The notes beneath the pieces were generated by a model. The model was not told the origin of the DNA. It was given only the letters and a program-made list of their open reading frames with translations, and searched no databases. Source: CALMKX01 sp036274895 (GTDB lineage: Bacteria > Acidobacteriota > Thermoanaerobaculia > Multivoradales > SZUA-115). From it: a DNA stretch of 64,000 nucleotides. Below, piece by piece: positions 42,622-51,232 of this stretch (its first letter is position 1; each line of letters opens with the position of its first letter). The position numbers and the translations under genes are program-made. The stretch is from contig DASUEU010000037.1 in assembly GCA_036274895.1 (NCBI GenBank), positions 248,001 to 312,000 of the forward strand, given 5' to 3'.

Positions 42622-44511
42622 TCAGAAGCGGATGGCGAGGCCGCCCAGCACCCGGCGGCGGATCTCGTTCGGGCCGCCGCTCTCGCCCTGCCGAGCCAGC
42701 TCCATGTTGAGCTGGAGAGCCCAGTCCGCCGGCAGATCCACCAGGACGTTCAGGTCCTGGGTGACCGTGAGCTGCAGCCGCTCGGAAAGCTGCGCGGGCA
42801 GCGCGGCCAGCTCACCGTCGAGGGGAGTAAAGTCCTGTTCGACCTGATGGAAGGCGAGGAAGACCCCGGTTGAGGTCGCCTGGAACTGCGTGTCGATGGA
42901 GGCGATCAAGTACCGCACCTGGTTCTCGTAGCCGTCGTCGACCGTGGCCAGGAAGGTCCCACCACCGCCCGCCGCAATGCTCGAGGCGACGCGGGTCAGA
43001 ATGTTCGGTGACAGGCGGCGAGCGACCGAGAGGTTGAGCTCGTCGAGCCGGTCTCCGGGCACCAGGAAGATGCTCTCGGAGCGGTCGAAGAAGTCGCGGG
43101 AGAGGTAGACCCGGAAGGTCTCGCCGAGCTCACGGTGCACCGCGCCCAGGGACAACAAGTCGTCGCCTTCGGTACGAGAGAGGGCGAGCCGGTAGCAGCG
43201 CTCTTCAGCCTGGTCGCACTCGGCCAGGCTGCCGTCGAGGAAGACCGGCAGAAAGTCGAGGCCCGGCCAGTCAGTCTTCGACTCGGCGGCCTCGAAGCGG
43301 CCGGAAGCATGACCTGAAAGCTGCCAGCGGGGGTTCAGCTGAAGCACCAGCCCACCCTGGGGAGCGAGGGCGATCTCACCATCGCGGAGCACCGAGTAAA
43401 CGCCGTACTCGATCAGCATCGAGGGCCGCAGGCGGTAGCCGCCCTGGCCGAAGAGCTCGACTCGCTCGGCGCCGGTTCGAGGCGCCTCCCCGGGAGTGCC
43501 CCAGGTCGCCTCGCGCTCGCGATAGCGGACCCCGGCCTCGATCACCGAGCGCTCCCCCAGCTCGCGGCTGTAGGAGCCCTCGACCTCCCAGGTTCGCGAT
43601 GCCTGGGGTACATCGAGGGGGTCGATCAAGCCGGACTGGTAGAAGTTCGTCTCGTCGATCAGGCGAGCGGCGAACGAGGACCCGGCGTTCTCACCCAGCG
43701 GGGTATCCCACAGCACGCTCAGGTGCTCGAAATCGACCGGCCGCTCGACTCCATTCTCGAGGGTCACCTGGCGGTTGCGCGCTGAGGAGATCCGCAAGCG
43801 TGTCAGCCGGTCCTCCGGCTGCAGATCGAGAGACATCGACTGCGCGCTGCCCTTGAAGCTCTGGGCACCGGCGGCATCCGGCGGGGATTCGAGCTGGCGA
43901 AAGTCCCCCGAGAAGTCGATCTTCATGCTCGCCAACTGACCGCGCAGATCGATGCGGCCTCCTGCGAGCTGCGCGGCCTCGGCCGCGACGATGTCGTCCG
44001 AGCCGGCCTCAGCGACCAGATCCGCTGCGAAGCGCGTCTCGTCGACCGGCAGGTGGATGCCGCCGGCGACCGAGGCTTCGAGCACGGCGAGGGTGGAGAT
44101 CTCGCGCAGGACGTCCGAAGGGATGCGCGCCCGCTGGTCCCAGTAGTCCTCCTGGAGACCGGCGTCCCGCTCCTCGGGCACGAGATCGATGTCGAGGATC
44201 TGTCGCTGATCGACCGCCGAGCGAGTCAGACCGACCACGGCGGGGACGAAGCCGCTCTTGTAGGCCACGACCTGATAGATGCCGGCGGGGAGCTGATCGA
44301 ACTGGAAGCGACCGACCAGGTCGGTGGCGACTTTGCGGAGATCGGAGCTGGCGAGGGAGAAGGCGAAGACGTGGGCTGAGGCGATGGGTTGGGACTCGGG
44401 GGCCCTGACGGTACCGGCCAGCCCCGTAGACGACTGGGCATAGAGAGGGACTCCCGCCATCAGCAGGCCTGCGAGCAGGATCCAACCGACTGTCCGTCGC
44501 TCTCCTTGCAT
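42622..44511 (-). CDS. Outer-membrane beta-barrel-type protein with carboxypeptidase-regulatory-like domain
   Basis: The 629-residue product starts at ATG 44511 with a signal peptide (about 1-27, ILLAGLLMAGVPLYAQ). Residues about 30-110 form a CarboxypepD_reg-like beta sandwich (GLAGTVRAPESQPIASAHVFAF, GRFQFDQLPAGIYQVVAYKSGF). The rest consists of alternating amphipathic strands ending in RRRVLGGLAIRF, with a terminal Phe as in outer-membrane barrels. There is no TonB box or plug signature that I can see, so a TonB-dependent transporter is possible but not shown. The substrate is unknown. Confidence 0.75.
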   Translation of the reverse strand: MQGERRTVGWILLAGLLMAGVPLYAQSSTGLAGTVRAPESQPIASAHVFAFSLASSDLRKVATDLVGRFQFDQLPAGIYQVVAYKSGFVPAVVGLTRSAVDQRQILDIDLVPEERDAGLQEDYWDQRARIPSDVLREISTLAVLEASVAGGIHLPVDETRFAADLVAEAGSDDIVAAEAAQLAGGRIDLRGQLASMKIDFSGDFRQLESPPDAAGAQSFKGSAQSMSLDLQPEDRLTRLRISSARNRQVTLENGVERPVDFEHLSVLWDTPLGENAGSSFAARLIDETNFYQSGLIDPLDVPQASRTWEVEGSYSRELGERSVIEAGVRYREREATWGTPGEAPRTGAERVELFGQGGYRLRPSMLIEYGVYSVLRDGEIALAPQGGLVLQLNPRWQLSGHASGRFEAAESKTDWPGLDFLPVFLDGSLAECDQAEERCYRLALSRTEGDDLLSLGAVHRELGETFRVYLSRDFFDRSESIFLVPGDRLDELNLSVARRLSPNILTRVASSIAAGGGGTFLATVDDGYENQVRYLIASIDTQFQATSTGVFLAFHQVEQDFTPLDGELAALPAQLSERLQLTVTQDLNVLVDLPADWALQLNMELARQGESGGPNEIRRRVLGGLAIRF

Positions 44512-44701
44512 GGGGAAGTGCCTTTTGCCGCCAGGCTGAAGTGTAGGCCCCGCTTCGTGGGCTGTCAAATTCGCTTTCGTCGGCCTGTAAACAACTTCAA
44601 GACGCGTGCCAGCGCCCGGCGAGCCGCAGGGCTCCCGGGGGCCGATGGCCTCGGTCCGCCCCGGGGCCACGGCGCCCCCCGAGACTCGGGCGGGCGTCCT
44701 C

Positions 44702-45466
44702 TCAACGGGACGGCTCGGGGCCTGGGCCGCCCCTCGGCGGGGTCATCCTGCCTTCCGGGGTCCTGGCGAGGGCCACCGCGACCACCGATCGCGCCCCGGC
44801 CCGACGCAGTGTGGCAGCGGCCGCGGCGAGCGTGGCGCCAGTAGTGACCACGTCGTCCACCAAGATTACGTCCGCGCCCTCCACCCCCGCGCCGCGACGC
44901 ACCTGGAATGCTCCACGCGGGTTGACCAGCCGCTCGCGCCTGGCCAGCTCGCTCTGACGCCGGGTACGCCGACGCCGCACCAGAGCCGGCTCGAAGGGCA
45001 GAGCCAGCCGGTCGGCGAACGCGGCGGCGATCTGAGCGCCCTGGTCGTAGCCACGGGCGAGGCGCCGGAGCCAGTGCAGCGGCACCGGCACCACCCGGGC
45101 CGGGCTCGGCAGCTCGGCAGCGAGCTCGACGGCCAGGGCCATGCCGAGGTCTCCCGCCAGATAGTCGAGCCGACCGAACTTCAAGGCGACGAGCACCGAG
45201 TCGAGCGGCGGCTGGTAGGTCCAGGCGCAGACCAGGCGCTCGAAGGGAGGCGGCGCCTCTCGGCACCGGCCGCACCGCCATCCCAGGGGCAGGGGGCGAG
45301 CCGCGAGCGGCCGCCCGCAGAGGCGACAACCTGCCGCCACACGCTTGAGCTGCGCGCGGCAGGAAGCGCACAATCCCAGCGCTCCTGCCTGGCCCGGGCG
45401 CAGCCGGCCGCAAGCCAGACAGGGCGAGGGCAGCAAGAAGTCGACGATCGGATCGAGCCAGGTCAT
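44702..45466 (-). CDS. comF: ComF-family phosphoribosyltransferase-like protein
   Basis: The 254-residue protein has an N-terminal zinc-ribbon with CLACG, CASC, CRLCG and CGRC pairs, then a phosphoribosyltransferase-type domain ending in the PRPP-loop sequence VILVDDVVTTGATL. ARGYDQGAQIA and RRTRRQSELARRERLVNPRGAF are typical of ComF, which helps single-stranded DNA transport in naturally competent bacteria. Whether this organism is competent cannot be told from one gene. Confidence 0.9.
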   Translation of the reverse strand: MTWLDPIVDFLLPSPCLACGRLRPGQAGALGLCASCRAQLKRVAAGCRLCGRPLAARPLPLGWRCGRCREAPPPFERLVCAWTYQPPLDSVLVALKFGRLDYLAGDLGMALAVELAAELPSPARVVPVPLHWLRRLARGYDQGAQIAAAFADRLALPFEPALVRRRRTRRQSELARRERLVNPRGAFQVRRGAGVEGADVILVDDVVTTGATLAAAAATLRRAGARSVVAVALARTPEGRMTPPRGGPGPEPSR

Positions 45467-45655
45467 GGCTGCTTTCGGGGACGCTGTGACGGCCGGGGGC
45501 CGGGGACCGTATACGCTGCCGGTTCTGTGAGCCGCCGTCGCTGAGAACCCTCCCTCTTCGGAGAAGACGCAAGACGACCAGCTATACTCCCCAATCCGTT
45601 CTCGCCTGGAGCATCACTCGCCGCGAGCCGAGGACCTGAACCGAGGAGTTGAACC

Positions 45656-46216
45656 TTGACCGATCGCACCAAGAGCCCCCTGGCCGGCCTCCTCCTGATC
45701 CTGGCGCTCGCCCTGTGCGCCACACCCGCTCTCGCCGATGAGCGCTACACCTTCACCCTGGGTCTCTTGGGTGGGTTGGGTGGCTCTCTCGACGCCGACC
45801 CCGGCGACGAGCTCTCGAACGTCGGCTATCAGGCGAACGTCGCCTTCCTGACCGAGCCGAAGACCCACCTCGGCTTGCGGCTCGGCCGGCTCGATCTCGA
45901 AGAGGCGGACCCGTTCGGCTCCCTGACCCAGGCCGACCTGACCTACGCCACCATCTCCGGGGAGTACCGTTTCGCCCAGAGCTTCTACGAGTCGGGCATC
46001 TTCGTCGGGCTCGGCGGCTACCAGCTGGAAGGGTTGCCGCTCGCCGGAGGGCAGCGAGACTCGGAGACCACCTACGGTGTGACCCTGGGCTTGACCGGGG
46101 AGTTCGAGCTCACCCCCCACCTCGGCGCTCTGATCGAGGTGTCCGGGCACTGGGCGGACTTCGACGAGGCACAGGTCTTCCTCTTCGGCCACGTGGGCCT
46201 CGCCGTCCACTTCTGA
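45656..46216 (+). CDS. Small outer-membrane beta-barrel protein
   Basis: The 186-residue product begins with a signal peptide (about 1-28, LLLILALALCATPALADE). The remainder is a series of amphipathic beta strands (YTFTLGLLGGLGGSL, KTHLGLRLGRLDLEE, YATISGEYRF, GVTLGLTGEFEL) ending in HVGLAVHF with a C-terminal Phe. This is the look of an OmpA/OprF-like eight-stranded barrel without an attached peptidoglycan-binding domain. The start is TTG at 45656 with GAGGAG seven bases upstream. A TATACT -10-like sequence lies at 45583-45588. Confidence 0.7.
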   Translation: MTDRTKSPLAGLLLILALALCATPALADERYTFTLGLLGGLGGSLDADPGDELSNVGYQANVAFLTEPKTHLGLRLGRLDLEEADPFGSLTQADLTYATISGEYRFAQSFYESGIFVGLGGYQLEGLPLAGGQRDSETTYGVTLGLTGEFELTPHLGALIEVSGHWADFDEAQVFLFGHVGLAVHF

Positions 46217-46232
46217 GCCGGACCCGCCTCCT

Positions 46233-46778
46233 CTAGGACGGGGCGAAGGCCAGGCCTTCGCCTCCTGCCTCTCGGACCTTCTGCTCGAGCCGCCCGCGCA
46301 CTTCGGCACTGTCCCAGTCCTGCGCGCCGATGAACTTGTCGACCACCTCGTTGCCCACCAGCAGCACGGTCTCGGGCAGCTTGTAGGTGTCGTAGCGGTG
46401 GGCTACCTCCCAGCTCGGGTCGAACAGGATGTTGCCGGTGGCAGAGCCGAGGAAGTCCTGGACCTTCTGCACGTCGTCATCCACGGCCACGTAGAGGATC
46501 ACGAAGTCGCGGGACTGGACGGACTGCTCCAGCCGGGAGAGGGAAGGGATCTCGGTGATGCAGGGAGGGCACCAGGTGGCCCAGAAGTGCACCAGGGTGA
46601 TCGGCGCCAGATGCTCACCGAGCATCGCCGGTTGGCCCTGAGCATCGTAGAGGAAGCCGCCCGGTGCCGAGGAGCCTCCCTTCGGCATGCCGAGAGCCAG
46701 GGCCGAGCAGACCAGCGCGCCGGCGAAGACGCCCCAGGCCTGGAATCGAAACGAGCGGGGGGTTGGTTCTTGGTCCAC
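46233..46778 (-). CDS. TlpA-like periplasmic thioredoxin
   Basis: The 181-residue protein has one N-terminal TM helix or uncleaved signal (about 14-32) and a thioredoxin fold with the redox pair in WATWCPPCITEIPSL (C70, C73). YKLPETVLLVGNEVVDKFIGA supplies the cis-Pro segment. It probably reduces disulfides or supports cytochrome c maturation in the periplasm. It converges with the small barrel gene 16 bases away; a palindrome (46242-46262) in its 3' end could terminate transcription. Confidence 0.87.
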   Translation of the reverse strand: MDQEPTPRSFRFQAWGVFAGALVCSALALGMPKGGSSAPGGFLYDAQGQPAMLGEHLAPITLVHFWATWCPPCITEIPSLSRLEQSVQSRDFVILYVAVDDDVQKVQDFLGSATGNILFDPSWEVAHRYDTYKLPETVLLVGNEVVDKFIGAQDWDSAEVRGRLEQKVREAGGEGLAFAPS

Positions 46779-46833
46779 CTAGCCTCCAGACGCCCGGAGA
46801 GCGCCCAGAGGGCGAACGCGAGCGCTGAGGATT

Positions 46834-48162
46834 CTATCCGCGGCCACAGCCCCTGCGTTGGACCGATCGGGGAGTCCGTTCGAGAAAGCCGATCAGCTCG
46901 AGCACCATCGTCGTGGTGGCGGAGTCCCGAACCGCAGCCTCCGCGAAGAGCAGGAGGGCCGCCATGGCCTCACGACCGATGTCCTGGGCCAGGAAGATTG
47001 GCACCATCTCCTCGGCCAGGCGACGCACCTTGTCGCCGCGGCCGAGCTGGAGGTGGACCAGGGCGAGCTCCAGGCCGGCGAGCGCGGCGTCGTAACCCAG
47101 ACCCTGGGACAGCAGCTCCTCTCGCAGAGTGAGGAAAGCCCGTTCCGCCTGATCGACTCGGCCCAGGCCGCGGGCGATCCGCGCTTCGAGCCAGCGGCGC
47201 CGGCGCTGGGTCCACGCTTCCGGAAACTGCTCGTAGAGGGCCGCGTTGGCCCCGAGACGAGCCTCGGCCTCGGCGAAACGGCCGAGGTGCTGGAGATAGC
47301 TGGTCAGGTTGTGCTCGGCCATCAGGCTGAGCCGCGGGTCGCTCAGGTGATCGATGTGCCGCAAGGCCTCCTCGGTGGTGCGCAGGGCCGCCTCGACGCG
47401 GCCGTCCTCGCACTCCGTGGTGGCCTGGCTGATCAGCAAGCGGGCGAGGGCTTCATCCTCGCCACACTCGAGGTAGATCTCTCGAGCCCGGTAGAGGTGC
47501 TCCTCGGCCGCGGCAATGCGCCGCCCATCCCGGCACAGCAATGCCGCGAGGTGGTGGAGCTCAGCCTCCACCAACGGGTCGAGGTCGCCTTGGTCGAGGA
47601 AGAGGGAGAGGGCGAAGTCGAGCAGCGGCTGCGCCCCGCGCAAGTCGCCCGCCGCTCGCAGCGCGTTGCCCTGGAAGGCCGTGGCGAGAGCCAGCGCGGT
47701 CATGGCCGGCGCCGCCCCCCAGACCGAGTGGGGAACGCGGAGCGCCACGTCGCGGGCGAGGCTCGCGAGCTCGTAGGCCTCGAAGGGGTCCACGGTCACC
47801 TGCCGGCGGCATTCTTCGACCAGCCGCTCCACCAGCAACGGGCTCCGGAAACGGGCGAGGGCCCTGTGGACCTTGAGCCGGCGCTCTGCGGGAACCGCCC
47901 TCATCAGATCGGTCAGGTCGCGGTCGGCCTCCTGAGCCATCCGCTCCAACTGGTGGGCCTGCTCTTCCAGGCTGGCCAGAGCGCTCTCCAGGATGCCTCC
48001 GTAGGCCTGCGGACGGGGCCGGAACAGCTCGGACAGCGGTTCGTCACAGGCGGTCGCCGTCTGGGTGAGGAAGTCGGCGATCTCACGGCGAACTCCGGCG
48101 TCGAGGACCTCGCCCTCGAGCAGCGCCTGGATCCAGTGTCCAACGTGGCATCCGTGGGTCAT
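46834..48162 (-). CDS. TPR-repeat protein, paralogue of the 49775-51145 gene
   Basis: The 442-residue protein has no signal peptide. After a short region with Cys/His residues (MTHGCHVGHWIQ) come helical TPR-type repeats through residue 430, ending LELALVHLQLGRGDKVRRLAEEMVPIF and REAMAALLLFAEAA. The same ending occurs in the gene at 49775-51145, so the two are paralogues. The zinc-finger motif of that paralogue is not preserved here. ATG 48162 has GAGG eight bases upstream. It lies downstream of a small secreted-protein gene on the same strand. Confidence 0.75.
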   Translation of the reverse strand: MTHGCHVGHWIQALLEGEVLDAGVRREIADFLTQTATACDEPLSELFRPRPQAYGGILESALASLEEQAHQLERMAQEADRDLTDLMRAVPAERRLKVHRALARFRSPLLVERLVEECRRQVTVDPFEAYELASLARDVALRVPHSVWGAAPAMTALALATAFQGNALRAAGDLRGAQPLLDFALSLFLDQGDLDPLVEAELHHLAALLCRDGRRIAAAEEHLYRAREIYLECGEDEALARLLISQATTECEDGRVEAALRTTEEALRHIDHLSDPRLSLMAEHNLTSYLQHLGRFAEAEARLGANAALYEQFPEAWTQRRRRWLEARIARGLGRVDQAERAFLTLREELLSQGLGYDAALAGLELALVHLQLGRGDKVRRLAEEMVPIFLAQDIGREAMAALLLFAEAAVRDSATTTMVLELIGFLERTPRSVQRRGCGRG

Positions 48163-48307
48163 CCCGCTGACCTCATTCCTTCGACTGCCGCACGGGGTTG
48201 TGCAAGGAAGGCTATTTCGGAGAGTCGCAGAAAGCAAGCGGGGGGCACGGGGGTGGACCCGGTCGCGAGAGACGCCCGGACCGGACCCACCCGCCGCCCG
48301 GGGCGCC

Positions 48308-48637
48308 TCAGCCCTCCCGAGCCTCCACGCGCCCTCCCTGCCGGCCCGGCGCCTCGACGCCGGGCGCGGGAGTGGGTGAGGACGAGGAGCAGATCGGGTT
48401 GCCGTAGGGGTCCATCTCGCATCCGGGTTTGTCGGGAGAGCGGGGCGCTTCCGGCCCGGGCAGTGCCCAGGTCACGAGCTCACCCAGGCGCGCCCAGAAG
48501 CTGGCGAGAAAGCCCTCGACACCATCCCCTGCTCCGGCGAGGGTCGGTGCGGCCAGGGCCGCGGGCCCGGTTGCCAGGACGAGGGAGAGGGTTGCGGCCA
48601 GAGACAGACGAGTAATCCGGCGGGAAGCAGCGAACAT
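48308..48637 (-). CDS. Small secreted protein
   Basis: The 109-residue protein has a clear signal peptide (about 1-29, LSLAATLSLVLATGPAALAAP), an amphipathic helix (GFLASFWARLGELVTWAL) and a Pro/Ser-rich tail containing two Cys in a GCEMDPYGNPIC segment. AAGGAG stands eight bases before the ATG. It resembles the small secreted protein at 49069-49374 in layout and in the helix-then-SPDK/SVDK segment. Function is unknown. Confidence 0.65.
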   Translation of the reverse strand: MFAASRRITRLSLAATLSLVLATGPAALAAPTLAGAGDGVEGFLASFWARLGELVTWALPGPEAPRSPDKPGCEMDPYGNPICSSSSPTPAPGVEAPGRQGGRVEAREG

Positions 48638-48794
48638 AGGGACGCTCCTTTCCGGGACGGACGAACCGCGGACCCCCCGCAGAGGCCGTCCCGCTGATTG
48701 GACTGGGAATCGACGCTGGTTTTATCGCAGGATGGATCGAAATGGGCGCCCGACTTATCGATTCCGATAATTTCGGGCACCCACGACTGCCCTC

Positions 48795-48824
48795 TTGACA
48801 CCCAGGCCCCCGCCCGCGCACAAT
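48795..48824 (+). promoter_or_regulatory. Probable tRNA-Ala promoter
   Basis: A perfect -35 TTGACA (48795-48800) is followed after 18 bases by CACAAT (48819-48824), a weak -10. Transcription would start near 48831, eleven bases before the tRNA. Confidence 0.5.
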
Positions 48825-48841
48825 TCGGCGCCTCTGCGCGT

Positions 48842-48917
<76 letters not shown>

Positions 48918-49068
48918 GTTCCGCCCCTTCTCTAGACATTCCGCCTTTTCGACCGTTCCTTTCTGCCCTCTGTCACGTTTGATTTTTCTCGCCGCAACCA
49001 AGAGGCGAGATCACCCCAGCCTCGGCCGATGGGGTCAAACGGTAAGAGCCACGAAAGGAGGCTTCACC

Positions 49069-49374
49069 ATGTCGAGTCAGTGCATTCCAAAAATTCTCGC
49101 AATTGCAGTTTTGGCTCTCTTGCTCGGTGCCGGGCCGTCAGTCGCCGCACCGGCGAGCGCCGCCAGCGGGCCGCCCTCCCTTGGGCACTCCCTGTTCGGC
49201 GACGCTCTGGCGAGGTTCCACGACCTGCTCGCCCGTATCGCCGAGAGGCTCGGGCCCGACACTCCCGAAGCGAGGTCCGTTGACAAGGACGATCCCCCGC
49301 CAGGTGGAGGTGGCGGCACCGGCGGATCGGGGGGCGGCACCGGCGGGTCGTGGGACCCCTCCGGGCGCCCCTGA
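49069..49374 (+). CDS. Small secreted protein with Gly-rich tail
   Basis: The 101-residue product starts at ATG 49069 behind a strong AAAGGAGG. It has a signal peptide (about 1-27, ILAIAVLALLLGAGPSVAAP), an amphipathic helix (ALARFHDLLARIAERLG) and a tail made of GGGGGTGGSGGGTGGS. It is related in layout to the protein at 48308-48637. It is followed 91 bases later by the sigma-region-2-like gene. Function unknown; being exported next to regulatory genes, it could be a signal or envelope component. Confidence 0.7.
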   Translation: MSSQCIPKILAIAVLALLLGAGPSVAAPASAASGPPSLGHSLFGDALARFHDLLARIAERLGPDTPEARSVDKDDPPPGGGGGTGGSGGGTGGSWDPSGRP

Positions 49375-49465
49375 CGGCGGGTGACCGAGCCGACGACGGT
49401 GTGACTCGGGCGGCCGGCATGTCATGACTGGCACTTCGGGGTTGAAGTGTGGATAATAGTGGGCG

Positions 49466-49735
49466 ATGCAGGCCGCGAAACACAAAGACTCTTCGCAGTT
49501 TAGAAAAGTTTTTCTAGAGGCGCGGGACGATCTCGATCAGATCCTGCGCCGCTACGAGATCCCGGCTGCCGAGGCCGGTGCGCTCCTCGAGGAGGCGGTC
49601 GTCGAGTGGATCTACAAGGGAGATCACGCCGAGGACCCCTCTTCGCTCCTAAGATCAAAGCTACGCAAGAAGTGCCGCCGCTACTGGGTAGATCGGCGGC
49701 GTTCCTTTATGGAGGCGGTGGAGCGCAAGCTCTAG
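49466..49735 (+). CDS. Sigma-70 region 2-like small protein
   Basis: The 89-residue protein reads FRKVFLEARDDLDQILRRYEIPAAEAGALLEEAVVEWIYKGDHAEDPSSLL..., then KCRRYWVDRRRSFMEAV. The pattern of acidic residues, DPxSxLxxxLRxxCRxYWxxRRR and length match region 2 of ECF sigma factors (core binding and -10 melting), but region 4 is absent. It may be a minimal sigma-like or sigma-derived regulator. It directly precedes a gene with an N-terminal zinc finger of anti-sigma type, as sigma/anti-sigma pairs do. Base use is less GC-biased near its start than in its neighbours. Confidence 0.6.
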   Translation: MQAAKHKDSSQFRKVFLEARDDLDQILRRYEIPAAEAGALLEEAVVEWIYKGDHAEDPSSLLRSKLRKKCRRYWVDRRRSFMEAVERKL

Positions 49736-49774
49736 TCGCCTCCGCTCGAATATCCCTGGAGGAAGGGACCAAAG

Positions 49775-51145
49775 ATGCCGAAGACCCATCCGGACGAAAA
49801 GCTGCTCGAGAAGTTCAGCCGCGGGAAGCTCTCGCGGCGGGAGAACATCAAGATCTCCTGGCACCTCTACAACTGCGCGGCATGCCGCAAAGACGTCGAG
49901 AAGCTGGCCCCGCCCGGCAGCGAGCTGGTGGAGAGCCTCTTCTCCGGTCTCCAGCCTCAAGAGCTGGTCGAGAGCCCGACCTATGAGCGGGCCCTGTCCT
50001 TCGGCCAGAGCACCCTCGAGGTACGGGGCGAGGCCCGCGACCGTGACCGATCCCGCGCCCCCAAGCTCTTCGCCGAGCTGATGCGGCACCCGGTCAGCCG
50101 CCAGCGCTCTTTGATCGAGCGCACCTGGCGGTTCAAGAACTACGTCTTCGGCGAGTTCCTCCTCGACCAGAGCCACCAGGCCGTCACCGACGACCCGGCC
50201 CGGGCCGAGGATCTCGCGACCCTGGGACTGGTGGTCGCCGAGCAGCTCGAGGGCACCCACTACGGCCCGGCGCTGGTCAATGACCTCAAGGCTCGCGCCT
50301 GGGCCGCGATCGGCAAGGCGCGCACCGTGAGCACCGACCTGCGCAGCGCCGACGAGGCCTTTCAGAAGGCCGACGACTTCTTCGCCCAGGGCACCGACGA
50401 CATCCTGCTCAAGGCCTGGATCCTGATTCGCAAGGGTGCTCTCCGCCGGGAGCAGCGCCGCTTCGAGGAAGCGGACGTGCTGCTGGAAGAGGCGCTCGGC
50501 ATCTACCGCGAGGCCGGGGAGGACCACCTGGCGGGTATGGCCCTGCTGTCTCAGGCCAAGGTGGAGGAGGAGGCCGGCCGGCCGGAGAAGGCCATCGCCC
50601 TGGTCAAGGACGCGCGCAAGCTGATCGACGGCGAGCGTGAACCGCGGCTCTTGGGTTGCGCGGCGTCCCTCCAGGTCTCATGTCTCGCCGACCTCGGTCG
50701 CTACGACGAGGCCAAGAAGCTTCTGCCGGAACTGCGCAAGTTGGCCTCCGAGGCCGGTGCCGATACCGACGCCCTGCGCAACCTCTGGCTCGAGGGCAAG
50801 GTGGCGCTCGGCATGAACAAGCTGGAGGAGGCCGAGAGGCTCTTCGCCCGCATGCGCAACGAGTTCGTGGAGCGAGGCATCGCTTACGATGCCGCCCTCG
50901 CCTCGCTGGACCTCGCCCTGGTCTACGCCCAGCAGGGCCGGACCAGCGAGATGCGCCAGCTCGCCGAGGAGATGCTGCCAATCTTCCGGTCGCGTGACGT
51001 GCATCGCGAGGCCACAGCCGCCCTGCTCGTGTTCCAGAACGCGGCGAAGGCCGAGAACGTCACCCTGAAGCTGGTGCGCGACATCGCGGCGTACCTTCGC
51101 GAAGCGCGCAACAACCCCTCCCTGGCTTACCAGCAGGCATCCTAA
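49775..51145 (+). CDS. Zinc-finger (anti-sigma-type) TPR protein
   Basis: The 456-residue cytoplasmic protein has an N-terminal putative zinc finger, HPDEKLLEKFSRGKLSRRENIKISWHLYNCAACRKDV, with an HxxxCxxC site (about 35-42). TPR repeats fill residues 110-440 (ALRREQRRFEEADVLLEEALGIYREAGE, AKVEEEAGRPEKAIALVKDARKLI, LALVYAQQGRTSEMRQLAEEMLPIF). Its position after the sigma-region-2-like gene suggests it binds that protein. The C-terminal half is paralogous to the gene at 46834-48162. A rho-independent terminator follows. Confidence 0.78.
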   Translation: MPKTHPDEKLLEKFSRGKLSRRENIKISWHLYNCAACRKDVEKLAPPGSELVESLFSGLQPQELVESPTYERALSFGQSTLEVRGEARDRDRSRAPKLFAELMRHPVSRQRSLIERTWRFKNYVFGEFLLDQSHQAVTDDPARAEDLATLGLVVAEQLEGTHYGPALVNDLKARAWAAIGKARTVSTDLRSADEAFQKADDFFAQGTDDILLKAWILIRKGALRREQRRFEEADVLLEEALGIYREAGEDHLAGMALLSQAKVEEEAGRPEKAIALVKDARKLIDGEREPRLLGCAASLQVSCLADLGRYDEAKKLLPELRKLASEAGADTDALRNLWLEGKVALGMNKLEEAERLFARMRNEFVERGIAYDAALASLDLALVYAQQGRTSEMRQLAEEMLPIFRSRDVHREATAALLVFQNAAKAENVTLKLVRDIAAYLREARNNPSLAYQQAS

Positions 51146-51167
51146 GGCCTGCTTGGGCACCTTCCTC

Positions 51168-51208
51168 GAGGCGTGGCCGTTGCGAACGGCCGCGCCTCTC
51201 TCCTTTTT
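51168..51208 (+). terminator. Rho-independent terminator after the zinc-finger TPR gene
   Basis: A 14-bp stem, GAGGCGTGGCCGTT (51168-51181) with AACGGCCGCGCCTC (51185-51198), contains one G-U pair and closes a three-base loop. It is followed by TCTCCTTTTT ending at 51208. It separates the cassette from the DUF4388 gene. Confidence 0.88.
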
Positions 51209-51216
51209 CAACAGGG

Positions 51217-51222
51217 TAGACT
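51217..51222 (+). promoter_or_regulatory. -10-like TAGACT upstream of the DUF4388 gene
   Basis: TAGACT ends ten bases before the ATG at 51233, immediately after the terminator, giving a nearly leaderless transcript. No convincing -35 is visible because the terminator stem occupies that position. Confidence 0.3.
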
Positions 51223-51232
51223 CCGACCTGGA